The translations under genes and the position numbers were made by a program. 36,855 bases of DNA from assembly GCA_038117265.1 (NCBI GenBank), contig JAYOFO010000019.1, positions 1-36,855 of the forward strand, in the 5' to 3' direction. This DNA is from JAYPUG01 sp038117265. GTDB lineage: Bacteria > Pseudomonadota > Alphaproteobacteria > UBA6615. The notes under the pieces were generated by a model. That model did no database searches, was not told the origin of the DNA, and was given only the letters and a program-made list of their open reading frames with translations. This document shows, in pieces, positions 26,691 to 34,723 of this stretch; position 1 is the stretch's first letter, and the number at the start of each line of letters is the position of its first letter.

Positions 26691-26903
26691 TAAAATTTTC
26701 TATTAAAATTTCATTTAATTACAGTGGCTTGGATTTCTCAACCATCGCCATTCTGACCATTTTTGCACATTTTGTGTGACAAAATGTGTGACGCCTCAAC
26801 CCCCCTGAACCACCACTGATCTCATCTACGTTCTGGCTCACCGAAAAACGTTTCCTCGGCATCTCTGCTCCCTTCAAGATGGATCCAGATGCCAATTCCC
26901 TAA
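26691..26903. other. AT-rich intergenic scar behind tRNA-Glu (possible attachment-site or island remnant)
   Basis: By hand count the first 100 bases after the tRNA contain only 31 G/C, far below the surroundings. An all-A/T hairpin, AAATTTT 26693-26699 / AAAATTT 26705-26711, lies first and may help end the tRNA transcript. A perfect 10-bp inverted repeat lies at 26766-26788, overlapping twin TGTGTGAC repeats. No intact gene is seen, and no second copy of the tRNA 3' end was found in the window by eye. It is followed by a gene fragment without a start codon. Confidence 0.5.
26766..26792. repeat. Perfect inverted repeat with twin TGTGTGAC direct repeats
   Basis: CACATTTTGT (26766-26775), 3-base spacer, ACAAAATGTG (26779-26788) is a perfect 10-bp inverted repeat. 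Overlapping it, TGTGTGAC occurs at 26773-26780 and again at 26785-26792, exactly 12 bases apart. Such arrays are typical of protein-binding sites, for instance recombinase or excisionase arms or an operator. It lies 76 bases after the tRNA. Confidence 0.6.
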
Positions 26904-27254
26904 CTCAGCAAATGGAACCGGTTAAGGGGGCAGGTCAGCTACGTCACGGACATCACCAGGCTGTTCGCCGATTTTCCGACTTTGCGCGACCGCGTTCGCG
27001 CGGTCCGAAACGACGCCCATGCACAGCTGAAGCCCTGGGATGCGATCGCGGCCCAGTGGCGAAGGCTGCCGTCGCGCGTCATCGATGCGTATCTGATTAC
27101 GCCGCTGTTGCGCGACCTGTATCGCTTCCTCGCTCCGCGCTACATGCCGGTCGACGAGTGGCCGCTGATGCTGAGCAACCAGAGGGCACTGGACGAGAAC
27201 CGGACGTACGGTTCCGTGGTCACCTGGTTCGAAGACGGGGCGCACGGTCCCTGA
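26904..27254 (+). pseudogene. 3' fragment of an unidentified gene (no usable start)
   Basis: The frame is open from just after TAA 26901-26903 to TGA 27252-27254. Protein-like sequence begins around 26931 (QVSYVTDITRLFADFPTLRD) and continues with coherent, conserved-looking composition (DAYLITPLLRDLYRFLAPRY, VDEWPLMLSNQRALDENR). The first possible start, TTG 26982, falls inside this coherent sequence and has no ribosome site. It therefore looks like the C-terminal ~108 residues of a larger gene whose front was removed, with the break close to the AT-rich scar. I do not recognise the family. Confidence 0.5.
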
Positions 27255-27281
27255 GTTCGAACGTCTGGTCACGGCGGGGTG

Positions 27282-27572
27282 TCAGCGGCGGCCGCCCGGT
27301 GGCGGTCGAAACGCGGCGAAGGCCCGGCCGACGCCGGCGCGCAGGTCCCATATCCCGCCGGCCAACCCGTCTGCCTTCGCACGGCGGCCGAGCGCACGCT
27401 CGATGTCGGCGGTCACGAGACCCATCCGGCACAGGGTGCCGTGCGCGTTCGTTCGCGCCTCGGCGAACTGACGTTCCATGTGCGCGAGTTCGTCCATCAG
27501 TTCAGCGGCAGCGCCGGTCGTTGCCTCACGACCGTTTTCGTGCGCTGCGCTTCGGGCTGGGTTCAGGGGCAT
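27282..27572 (-). CDS. Small hypothetical protein
   Basis: 96 residues from ATG 27572; a GTG start at 27620 would add 16. The central part is helical and protein-like (LMDELAHMERQFAEARTNAHG, CRMGLVTADIERALGRRAKADG). The RMGL-x-x-ADIERAL segment loosely recalls the short DUF1127/YjiS-like proteins, which I would not press. The frame continues with high-quality composition to a Pro/Gly/Arg tail. It lies antiparallel between the gene fragment and the exported-protein gene; no competing plus-strand gene is convincing here. Confidence 0.45.
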   Translation of the reverse strand: MPLNPARSAAHENGREATTGAAAELMDELAHMERQFAEARTNAHGTLCRMGLVTADIERALGRRAKADGLAGGIWDLRAGVGRAFAAFRPPPGGRR

Positions 27573-27663
27573 TCCCGGGGTTCGTCCGTTGGCCGCGTTG
27601 GCGTGATAGGATCGACGCACACGATCAACAAACCCTTAAATCGGGCATGGACGGGCCGAGACG

Positions 27664-28743
27664 ATGACGAAACTGCGAAGGGCGGACGGCGTCCGGATGG
27701 CGATGGCCGCGATGTTGGCTCTGGGGGTGGCCGCTGCTGCAATGCCCGGCCATGCGGCTCAGATTCTTCTGGCCTCCGGCTCCGTCGATGCGGGATCGGG
27801 GACGGTCACCCTGCCGCTGCATCGGGGTCGCATGGCGAGCGGGGAGGCGGTCTGGTACGTGCTTCTCGACGCCAGCGATCGGGGGGGGGCGGCCCGTCTG
27901 GGGATCAACTGGTCGGCGAAGTTGGCAAACGCCGGTGTTGGGCGGGCGGTCCGCGAAGCAGAGATATCCAGCGATGGCGAACTGGTTTTCGACTCCGGGA
28001 CCGTCGACTTCCTGCCCGAACGCATCGTCACGCCCGGCGCGGGGCTGGCGTTTCCGCCGCGCGGCGCACAGCCGGGCTCCGTCGGCGATGACGACTACAC
28101 CCCCCTGATCCGGATATCCGGCGGCGCTGGACACGTCTTCAATGCGCCGGTGGTAGCCTACGATGTGGCGGCGGCGACCCTCGACCGGTTTTGCGATGGC
28201 GACCCGGACTACGGGCTCGTTCACGACAAGGTGGTCGAGATTTGCCCGCGGGACGGGACCGTCACTTTGGCCCTGACACCGGGCTTTGCAGGCGGCAAGC
28301 CGATCCTCTACGTCTCGAGCGAGGCCAACGTGGCGCTCGTCGCCGCACTCGAAGGTGCAACCCATGCCCCGCGGCTGTCCGATGTTCCGGCCGATCAGGA
28401 CGACCGGCCGTGGAGCGCGGTCGAGCCGATCTACGTCGTGGTGAATGGTGTCACGGGCGCAGATGCGCCGGCACGACAGGGCCTCGAGAGCGCGCTCGTC
28501 GACGGGTTGCCGCCGCTCAACGTGACCGGCGACATTCCGGGGCAGGGCGACGGTTACAGCCCGCTCTGGGCATCCCATCCCGTGGTCTGGGCCGAAGGTT
28601 CCGATAACCGGCGCAGCCTCGTCACCAACGAAGCAGGGGTCCGCGCGCTGGCCGCGGCAGGCCTCGTCCACGGCCCGGCCGGGGCGCCGATCGGGCCCGA
28701 CGGCATACTGGTGAACTGCCCGGTGATATCCTCCGGCGACTGA
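27664..28743 (+). CDS. Exported protein of unknown function
   Basis: 359 residues. The signal peptide covers residues 1 to about 32 (basic head, AMAAMLALGVAAAAM, cleavage near GHAA-Q). The mature part is beta-rich with three cysteines (RFCDGDPD, EICPRD and a C-terminal NCPVI). Conserved-looking blocks include VTLPLHRGRMASGEAVWYVLLDASD, NAPVVAYDVA and the C-terminal SPLWASHPVVW followed by LVHGPAGAPIGPDGILVNCPVI. I recall similar exported proteins of about this size in databases but cannot name the function. It is 8 bases before the FAD-oxidase gene, so probably co-transcribed. Confidence 0.75.
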   Translation: MTKLRRADGVRMAMAAMLALGVAAAAMPGHAAQILLASGSVDAGSGTVTLPLHRGRMASGEAVWYVLLDASDRGGAARLGINWSAKLANAGVGRAVREAEISSDGELVFDSGTVDFLPERIVTPGAGLAFPPRGAQPGSVGDDDYTPLIRISGGAGHVFNAPVVAYDVAAATLDRFCDGDPDYGLVHDKVVEICPRDGTVTLALTPGFAGGKPILYVSSEANVALVAALEGATHAPRLSDVPADQDDRPWSAVEPIYVVVNGVTGADAPARQGLESALVDGLPPLNVTGDIPGQGDGYSPLWASHPVVWAEGSDNRRSLVTNEAGVRALAAAGLVHGPAGAPIGPDGILVNCPVISSGD

Positions 28744-28751
28744 GGCCCGCA

Positions 28752-30092
28752 ATGACCGCCTGGACGGAAACCACACTCACGACCTGGGGACGCTCGCGCC
28801 ACGCACGGTCCGCTGTCGTCGCGCCCGTCGACGAGGGTGAACTGCGCGACGCGGTGCGCGACTCCCACGCGCGCGGCGCCATCACCTATGGTGGCGGGCG
28901 TTGCTACGGCGATGCCGCGCTCGACGATGACGGGCAGACGATCCTGACCCGCCGGCTCGACCGGATCCTGTCTTTCGATCCGGCAAGTGGAGAGGTGGTG
29001 TGCGAGGGCGGCGTGACCTTCGATGCGCTGCTCGACCGGTTCCTGGCGCAGGGCGTGTGCTTCCCGGTCTCGGCCGCGACGGCCAGCGTGACGGTCGGCG
29101 GCGCGTTTGCCAACGACATCCATTCCAAGAACCACCACCGGGTCGGCAGCTTCGGCAACCATGTGGCCTGGATCGACCTGATGACGGCGCGCGGCGAGGT
29201 GGTGCGTGCCTCGCGGACGGAAAACCCCGACATCTTTGCCGCCAGCCTCGGCGGCGCGGGTCTGACGGGAACCGTGCTGCGGGTCTGCTTCCGCATGATG
29301 CCGGTCCCGTCCGGCGCCGCGGATGCGAGCTATCGGCGGATCGCCGACATGGACGAGATGATCGACACGATCGAGGCCGCGCGGGGCACCTCGGCGTTCC
29401 TGTTCGGCTGGGTCGATGCCATGGCACGCGGCGGTGCGACGGGACGCGGCATCCTCGAACGCGGCGACCTCGCGCCGGACGCGGCCGGTATGGCGCCGCC
29501 ACCCGCGCAATCGCGCATCCGGGTGGCACCGCCCACCATCCTGCTGCATCCCGCGATCCTGCGCTGGTACACGAATCGTCGCTATCATCGCCTGCCGCCG
29601 GCCGGCCGCGACGTGCGGCTGGGGATGCGTTCGTTCCTTTTTCCGCTCGATGCCATCGAAGGGTTCAACCGCGTCTACGGGCGCCGCGGGTTCTACTCGA
29701 TCCACACCGGCTTTCCGCGCGCAAGCCAGCGCGACGGCATCCGCGCCGTGATGACCGAGATGACGGCCGCGGGTGCGGGATCGTTTGCCGCGGTGATGAA
29801 GCCGATGGGCGGGTCGGGCGACGGCCTTCTGTCGTTCCCGATAGAGGGGATGGCCTATGCGGTCGACCTGCCGCGGCGCGCGGGGGTCGAGGAGCTGCAT
29901 GCGCGTCTCGAGCGGATCACCCTCGATCATGGCGGCCGGCTCTATATCGCCAAGGACGCGCTGATGACCGCCGAAGGGTTCGCGCGGATGTTTCCGCGCC
30001 TCGACGAATTCCGCGACGTGCTGGCGCGGATCGATCCGCAGGGCCGGTTCCAGTCGGACCTGTCGCGGCGCCTTCGCCTGCATCCCGCCTGA
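28752..30092 (+). CDS. FAD-binding oxidoreductase, DprE1-like
   Basis: 446 residues of the vanillyl-alcohol-oxidase/PCMH flavin fold. The FAD loop ITYGGGRCYGDAAL is near residues 44-57, followed by VCEGGVTFDALLDRFLAQG and the pyrophosphate segment VTVGGAFANDIHSKNHH-GSFGNHV at about 113-138. The layout matches DprE1, which oxidises decaprenylphosphoryl-ribose for arabinan synthesis in actinobacteria. Homologues in Proteobacteria have uncertain substrates, likely polyprenyl-phosphate sugars or sugar alcohols. The reductase partner DprE2 is not adjacent. The start ATG 28752 lies 8 bases after the upstream stop. Confidence 0.85.
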   Translation: MTAWTETTLTTWGRSRHARSAVVAPVDEGELRDAVRDSHARGAITYGGGRCYGDAALDDDGQTILTRRLDRILSFDPASGEVVCEGGVTFDALLDRFLAQGVCFPVSAATASVTVGGAFANDIHSKNHHRVGSFGNHVAWIDLMTARGEVVRASRTENPDIFAASLGGAGLTGTVLRVCFRMMPVPSGAADASYRRIADMDEMIDTIEAARGTSAFLFGWVDAMARGGATGRGILERGDLAPDAAGMAPPPAQSRIRVAPPTILLHPAILRWYTNRRYHRLPPAGRDVRLGMRSFLFPLDAIEGFNRVYGRRGFYSIHTGFPRASQRDGIRAVMTEMTAAGAGSFAAVMKPMGGSGDGLLSFPIEGMAYAVDLPRRAGVEELHARLERITLDHGGRLYIAKDALMTAEGFARMFPRLDEFRDVLARIDPQGRFQSDLSRRLRLHPA

Positions 30093-30146
30093 ACGCGGAC
30101 CGGTGCAGGGTTTCGCGAACCGCCGGCAAGCCTCTATTCTCCGCCC

Positions 30147-30650
30147 ATGAACGCGAACCCGACGTCGAACACCGACATTCCGGCACCCCTGTCGCTCCAC
30201 ACCGAGACGGTGCAGCCGGGTTGGATCGACTACAACGGCCACATGAATCTGGCCTACTACATGCTGGCCTTCGATCACGCGACCGACGCGTTCTTCGACT
30301 ATGTCGGGCTGGGCGAGGCCTATCTGGCCGCAAACAACTGCTCCACGTTCACGCTCGAGGCGCACATCACATACGATCGCGAGCTGATGGACGGGGCGCC
30401 GATGCGGTTCGAGACGCAGCTGCTGGCGCACGATGCCAAGCGACTTCATTACATGCACTTCATGTATCACGCCGACGAGGGCTACCTGGCGTCGACCAAC
30501 GAGCTGGTCAGCCTGCATGTCGATATGGGCGCACGCCGCTCGGCTCCGATGCCGGAAACGGCGCGCGCGCGCCTCGACCGGATCGCGGATTCACATGCTA
30601 GACTGCCGCGCCCCGAACAGGCAGGGAGGGTCATTTCAATTGACCGCTGA
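30147..30650 (+). CDS. Hotdog acyl-CoA thioesterase (4HBT family)
   Basis: 167 residues. The catalytic Asp signature WIDYNGHMN lies at 26-34 (Asp28), followed by YYMLAFDHATDAFFDYVGLG, FTLEAHITYDRELMDG and DAKRLHYMHFMYHADEG. This pattern is that of thioesterases related to the betainyl-CoA thioesterase domain found with L-carnitine dehydrogenase, but no carnitine genes are near, so the acyl-CoA substrate is open. Its 3' end overlaps the start of the SprT-like gene by 11 bases. Confidence 0.85.
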   Translation: MNANPTSNTDIPAPLSLHTETVQPGWIDYNGHMNLAYYMLAFDHATDAFFDYVGLGEAYLAANNCSTFTLEAHITYDRELMDGAPMRFETQLLAHDAKRLHYMHFMYHADEGYLASTNELVSLHVDMGARRSAPMPETARARLDRIADSHARLPRPEQAGRVISIDR

Positions 30651-31179
30651 AACGCTCGTCCACGGACACCGGCGGATCGGCACGGTGCGCGAGATCGCCG
30701 AGCGATGGGGCCTGGCGAGCCGTCTGTCGCGTGCGGCGGACCTCGATCCGGCCTTTCGCGATCTGCTCGACTGCGCGGTGGTGATCAGCCGGCGCGCGCG
30801 GACCCTGGCCGGCGCGGCCTATGCCGCCGAGCGGCGAATCGTGCTCAACGCCCGCCTGCTCGAACGCGGATGCGAGCCCGACCGGGATGCGACGTTCCTG
30901 CATGAATGCGCCCACGTCCTGGCCGACCTGTTCCACGAGCGCCCCTGCCGTCACAACGATCGCTGGCGCGAGATCATGCGCATGCTGGGCGAGGTGCCCA
31001 ACGTGCGGCACAAGATTCCCTACCTTTCGCGGGAGGCCAACGCGAAGATCATCTGGCGCTGCGTCGCGTGCCGACAGGCCTATCACTATGTGCGACGTCC
31101 GCGGCGGCGGATCGAGCATTGCTATTGCGCTTCGTGCGGCCCCCGGGACGGGTGGTTGCGCGCGGAAACCCCTGAATGA
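30640..31179 (+). CDS. SprT-like zinc-metalloprotease-domain protein
   Basis: 179 residues with a HExxH zinc motif, HECAH at 88-92, in LHECAHVLADLF, followed by a HNDRW-EIMRMLG segment carrying a likely third ligand. A C-terminal zinc ribbon has C141-x2-C144 and C163-x2-C166. This is the SprT/Spartan architecture; eukaryotic Spartan cleaves DNA-protein crosslinks, while bacterial SprT is poorly characterised. The TTG 30640 start is chosen because AGGGAGGG at 30623-30630 is well spaced, whereas ATG 30595 lies deep in the thioesterase gene. It overlaps the next gene by ATGA. Confidence 0.85.
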   Translation: MTAETLVHGHRRIGTVREIAERWGLASRLSRAADLDPAFRDLLDCAVVISRRARTLAGAAYAAERRIVLNARLLERGCEPDRDATFLHECAHVLADLFHERPCRHNDRWREIMRMLGEVPNVRHKIPYLSREANAKIIWRCVACRQAYHYVRRPRRRIEHCYCASCGPRDGWLRAETPE

Positions 31180-31721
31180 CCCAAAAGACAGCATCGCCGC
31201 GTTCCGAATCCACCGAGCTTCGCATCGTCGTCTGGCAGTTCGTCCGGATCATGGTGCAACTCGAGGCGGTCGCACGTTCGCGCGGCCGCACGAAGGCGCC
31301 GTCGGTCTATGCCGATTGGCGGACGGCGTGGACCGAAATCGACCGGACGCTCGAACGGCTGGGCCAGAGCGACGCCGAGGCCTTTTCGGACCTGATGATG
31401 AACCAGGAAGTTGTGCTGCGGTGCCGCGATCGCGGGCAGGTGACCGAGGTGCTGCGGGCGGTCGAGAACGTCATGAACCAGATCGACCAGCAACTTCGGG
31501 CCGTTGCGGGTGACGGACAGGCTATCGAGGATCTCAGGTTCGAGCGGCGCGAGCTGAACGCGCTGGCAAAGAAGCTGCGGGGTCAGGGCCGCGCCGGTGG
31601 GCGGGGAAGCGGGCGTGCGCCGGCTCGCGCATCGACCGGTGCCCCGAAACGCGCCGCCGGCGCCGGTGGCGGCGGTCGGTCTAGTCCGCCGCGTCGCTCG
31701 CGGAAGCGGAAAGCACCGTAA
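31176..31721 (+). CDS. Hypothetical protein with basic low-complexity tail
   Basis: 181 residues. Residues 1-135 are helical and mixed-charge (TELRIVVWQFVRIMVQLEAVARSRG, VLRAVENVMNQIDQQLRAVAG), with coiled-coil-like heptads near the end. Residues ~136-181 are almost entirely Gly/Ala/Arg/Pro/Ser/Lys, ending PRRSRKRKAP, a tail typical of nucleic-acid-associated proteins. It is translationally coupled (ATGA) to the SprT-like gene. Its 3' end overlaps the convergent oxidoreductase gene by 41 bases. No family is recognised. Confidence 0.65.
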   Translation: MTQKTASPRSESTELRIVVWQFVRIMVQLEAVARSRGRTKAPSVYADWRTAWTEIDRTLERLGQSDAEAFSDLMMNQEVVLRCRDRGQVTEVLRAVENVMNQIDQQLRAVAGDGQAIEDLRFERRELNALAKKLRGQGRAGGRGSGRAPARASTGAPKRAAGAGGGGRSSPPRRSRKRKAP

Positions 31722-32577
31722 GGAACGCCGCGATCGCCGCATCGAGCGTGCGCGTGCGGTCGGCGGTCTGTCGCGTCTCGGCGGCGAGCGGCGAGGCGGC
31801 AAGCAATTCGAACATCTCGGCCGCGCCCTCGTGGATGCGCGGCGTCAGACCCGCCTCGCGGAAGGTCCGGGCGATTTCGTGCATCTCGCCGATCCAGCGC
31901 TCGGCGTCGGCGGCCAGCCACGGGACCATGCGTTCCATACGTTCCAGCGCGGCCGGCTGGCTCTCGGTCATCTCGGCCCGGAACTCTTCGGCAACGCCGA
32001 GCCGGGCGGCCCCCATGAGCACCAGCGTGTCGAGGGTCATCGTGCCCTTCGTGAGCGCCGCGTAGCACATCTTCAGGGTCGATGCGGCGCCGATCTCCGT
32101 GCCCATCGCGATGATCCGCAGATCGGGCCGTGCGAGTGCCGCGAGCCCTTCGGCCTGCGGGCCGCTGACATAGAGCCGCGTCGGGCTGCGTCGCCCGGGG
32201 GGCGCGCCGATGATTCCGCCATCGATGTAGGGCGCGTCGGCCGCGGTGACGATTCGTGCGATTTCGCGCGAGGTTTCCGGCGCGATCGCGTTGCAGTCGA
32301 CGAAGGTGGGTGTCCGGCCGGCGGCCGCCATCGCCTCGGCGGCAGCGCGCGCAAAATCCTTGGCGGCGGCGGGCGGCATGATCGAGAGCAGGATGTCGGC
32401 CTCGGCGACGGCGTCGCGCAGCGTGCCAGCGTCGGCGATTCCGGCTTCGGCGGCGAGGGCTGCCGAGCGTGCGCTGCGGCCCTCCAGCGCGGTGACGACA
32501 CGATTGCCGCCTTCGCGCAGGGTGCGGCCCACGGCGTGGCCCATATCGCCTGTGCTGATGACCCCGATCGTCATCAT
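31681..32577 (-). CDS. NAD(P)-dependent oxidoreductase, 6-phosphogluconate / 3-hydroxyisobutyrate dehydrogenase-like (DUF1932 type)
   Basis: 298 residues. The Rossmann fingerprint GVISTGDMGHAVG opens the protein, then ADILLSIMPPAAAKDFA and FVDCNAIAPETSREI. The central segment IIGAPPGRRSPTRLYVSGPQ and the catalytic-lysine helix STLKMCYAALTKGTMTL are those of the DUF1932-containing branch of beta-hydroxyacid dehydrogenases. The substrate is not evident. The start could be ATG 32613 (12 codons earlier) or ATG 32577; the latter matches the family N-terminus. It is divergent from the rhodanese gene, sharing a ~105-base upstream region. Confidence 0.85.
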   Translation of the reverse strand: MMTIGVISTGDMGHAVGRTLREGGNRVVTALEGRSARSAALAAEAGIADAGTLRDAVAEADILLSIMPPAAAKDFARAAAEAMAAAGRTPTFVDCNAIAPETSREIARIVTAADAPYIDGGIIGAPPGRRSPTRLYVSGPQAEGLAALARPDLRIIAMGTEIGAASTLKMCYAALTKGTMTLDTLVLMGAARLGVAEEFRAEMTESQPAALERMERMVPWLAADAERWIGEMHEIARTFREAGLTPRIHEGAAEMFELLAASPLAAETRQTADRTRTLDAAIAAFLTVLSASASDAAD

Positions 32578-32682
32578 GTGCGTCCGCGCCGCTCCGCCAG
32601 CCAGACCGGACATTGATTTTCACCGCCCGGCGCGTTTAAGTCGCCGGCAGTCTAACACCGCAGCAGCGGGGCAGGGGGAGAG

Positions 32683-33525
32683 ATGGCGTCAGACCGGCTG
32701 GTGGAGCCCGCGTGGCTTGCCGAACACCTCGACGATCCGAACGTGGTCGTCCTCGAATTCAATTGGACGGGCACGGCGTCGTACGACAAGTGGCACATCC
32801 CGGGGGCGCACGGCTTCTTCTGGAAGGACTTCCTCTGGGACGACACGATCCGCGACTTTCCCGCATCCGAGCGCTTCGCCGAGCGCTGTGCGGCGCTGGG
32901 AATCTCGAACGACACGACGGTGGTGTGCTACGGCGACCCCGTTCAGTTCGGCACCTACGGCTGGTGGGTGTTCACCTATCTCGGCCATCCCGACGTCCGG
33001 CTGCTGAACGGCGGCCGCGTGCTTTGGGAAAAGCTGGGCCTGCCGACGACCACCGAGGTGCCCGCCCCGACACAGGCCACCTACACGCCGACGGGCGTGC
33101 GCAATGACCGGATGCGGGTGCGCTTAACCGAGATCATCGAGAAGCTGGACGACATCGCGGCGGGCAAAACCGCGCTGCTCGACCATCGCTCGCCAGAGGA
33201 GTTCCGCGGCGAGCGCGTCAACATGATCGGCGCGCCCGATGTGGGTGCCGAACGGGCGGGACGGATTCCGGGCGCCCGGCACCTGTTCTTCGACGATTTC
33301 CTGAATGACGACATGACGTTCCGCCCGGAGGACGAGCTGCGCGCGCTCCTGACCGAGCGGGGCGCCACGCCCGACAAGGACGTGATTTCGTATTGCCGTC
33401 TCAGCCACCGTGCGACCTTGGCCTGGTTCACCATGACCCAGCTTCTCGGCTACGAGAACGTGCGCAGCTATGACGGATCTTGGACCGAATGGGGCAGCCT
33501 CGTCGGCGTGCCGATCGAAAAGTAA
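32683..33525 (+). CDS. Two-domain sulfurtransferase (rhodanese)
   Basis: 280 residues forming tandem rhodanese domains, the thiosulfate or 3-mercaptopyruvate sulfurtransferase layout. The N-terminal domain (about 1-125; VLEFNWTGTASYDKWHIPGAHGF) lacks an active loop in the usual place. The C-terminal domain carries LLDHRSPEEFRGE, GRIPGARHLFFDDF and the active loop YCRLSHRA with the persulfide Cys238. The CRLSHRA loop differs from the CG(S/T)G(V/I)TA of mercaptopyruvate enzymes and is closer to actinobacterial-type thiosulfate sulfurtransferases. A strong GGGGGAGAG ribosome site precedes ATG 32683. It is 13 bases before the OYE gene, so co-expressed. Confidence 0.9.
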   Translation: MASDRLVEPAWLAEHLDDPNVVVLEFNWTGTASYDKWHIPGAHGFFWKDFLWDDTIRDFPASERFAERCAALGISNDTTVVCYGDPVQFGTYGWWVFTYLGHPDVRLLNGGRVLWEKLGLPTTTEVPAPTQATYTPTGVRNDRMRVRLTEIIEKLDDIAAGKTALLDHRSPEEFRGERVNMIGAPDVGAERAGRIPGARHLFFDDFLNDDMTFRPEDELRALLTERGATPDKDVISYCRLSHRATLAWFTMTQLLGYENVRSYDGSWTEWGSLVGVPIEK

Positions 33526-33538
33526 CGGGAGCATTGCC

Positions 33539-34723
33539 ATGTCGTTGAGTGGACCGGGCGTCGACGCCTTTCCGAACCTGTTCAGCCCGGGCGCCATCCG
33601 GGGGGTCGAAACCGCGAACCGTTGCGTCGTCTCGCCGATGACGCGCACCAGCGCGACCGCGGACGGGATCGTGACCGATCAGATGGCCGAGTACTACCGG
33701 CGCTTCGCACGCGGCGGCTGGGGCCTGGTGATGACCGAGGGCGTCTACATCGATCGCCAATACAGCCAGGGCTACCTGTACCAGCCGGGAGTGGCGACCG
33801 ACGAACAGGCCGAGAGCTGGCGCCCGGTCGTCGAGGCGGTGCACGGAGAGGGTGTGCCGATCTTCATGCAGCTCTTCCATTGCGGTGCGGTGAACCAGGG
33901 CAACAACTGGGTCGAGGGATCGGTCGCGCCGTCGGTCGTCACGCCCAAGGGCAAGCAGATTCCGCGCTACCGCGGCTCGGGCGATGTGTTCCAGACCCCG
34001 CGCGAAATCACCGCCGACGAGATCGATGCGCTGATCGAGGCCTATGCGGCCGCGGCGCGGCGCGCGATCGCGGTCGGCTTCGACGGGATCGAGGTGCACG
34101 GCGCCAACGGATACATCCTCGATCAGTTCCTGACCAACTACACCAACCTGCGCGACGATGCGTATGGCGGCGCGATCGAGAACCGGGTGCGCCTCCACTG
34201 CGAGGTCATGCAGGCCGTGCGCGACGCGGTGCCCGACAAGCCGGTCGGCGTGCGCATCTCGCAGACCAAGGTGAACGACTTCGAATACGAATGGCCCGGC
34301 GGCGATGCCGACGCCAAAATCGTCTTCCCGTCGATTGCGGCGACGGGCATCGACTTCTTCGATTGCAGCGCCCATCTCGGGATCGCCCACGTGTTCGGAA
34401 CCGACCACAGCCTCTCGGGCCTGGCGCGCGCGCACACCGGGCTGACGACCATGGCGAACGGCAAGCTTCAGGACCCGGCCGAGGCCGAACGGGCCATCGT
34501 CGAGGGCGAGGGCGACTTTGCCGCGATCGCCAAGGGGGCGCTCGCCGATCCCGACTGGCCGAAGAAGATCGCGGCGGGCACCGCGCCCTATCCGTTCGAT
34601 CCGGGGATGATCATGCCCTACGCCACGCTCGACTGTAACGAGGCGTTCTGGGCAGAGAATCCGGACGGCAAGTCGAAGCAGCCGATCGAGGCGCGCGACG
34701 CCGCGGAAGGCGCCTCGCGCTAG
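33539..34723 (+). CDS. NADH:flavin oxidoreductase, Old Yellow Enzyme family
   Basis: 394-residue FMN TIM-barrel enzyme. Signatures: NRCVVSPMTRTSATADGIVT at the N-terminus, GLVMTEGVYID, FMQLFHCGAV, the family hallmark FDGIEVHGANGYILDQFL followed by TNLRDDAYGG-ENRVRLH, and the late phosphate-binding segment with IAKGALADPDWPKKI. Such enzymes reduce activated C=C bonds or act in degradation of amines and aromatics. There is no C-terminal 4Fe-4S/FAD module, so it is the short classical OYE form. The start ATG 33539 has CGGGAG at 33526-33531. Its stop overlaps the stop of the convergent bicupin gene by two bases. Confidence 0.92.
   Translation: MSLSGPGVDAFPNLFSPGAIRGVETANRCVVSPMTRTSATADGIVTDQMAEYYRRFARGGWGLVMTEGVYIDRQYSQGYLYQPGVATDEQAESWRPVVEAVHGEGVPIFMQLFHCGAVNQGNNWVEGSVAPSVVTPKGKQIPRYRGSGDVFQTPREITADEIDALIEAYAAAARRAIAVGFDGIEVHGANGYILDQFLTNYTNLRDDAYGGAIENRVRLHCEVMQAVRDAVPDKPVGVRISQTKVNDFEYEWPGGDADAKIVFPSIAATGIDFFDCSAHLGIAHVFGTDHSLSGLARAHTGLTTMANGKLQDPAEAERAIVEGEGDFAAIAKGALADPDWPKKIAAGTAPYPFDPGMIMPYATLDCNEAFWAENPDGKSKQPIEARDAAEGASR

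Noticed and set aside
26916..26923. AACCGGTT palindrome near the gene fragment, considered as an insertion-sequence end
   Set aside because: Only 8 bp, no matching terminal repeat or target duplication found nearby.
26904..27254. The open frame after the AT-rich scar as an intact small gene starting at TTG 26982
   Set aside because: Coherent protein sequence extends upstream of that codon to about 26931 with no start or ribosome site, so a truncated remnant is more likely.
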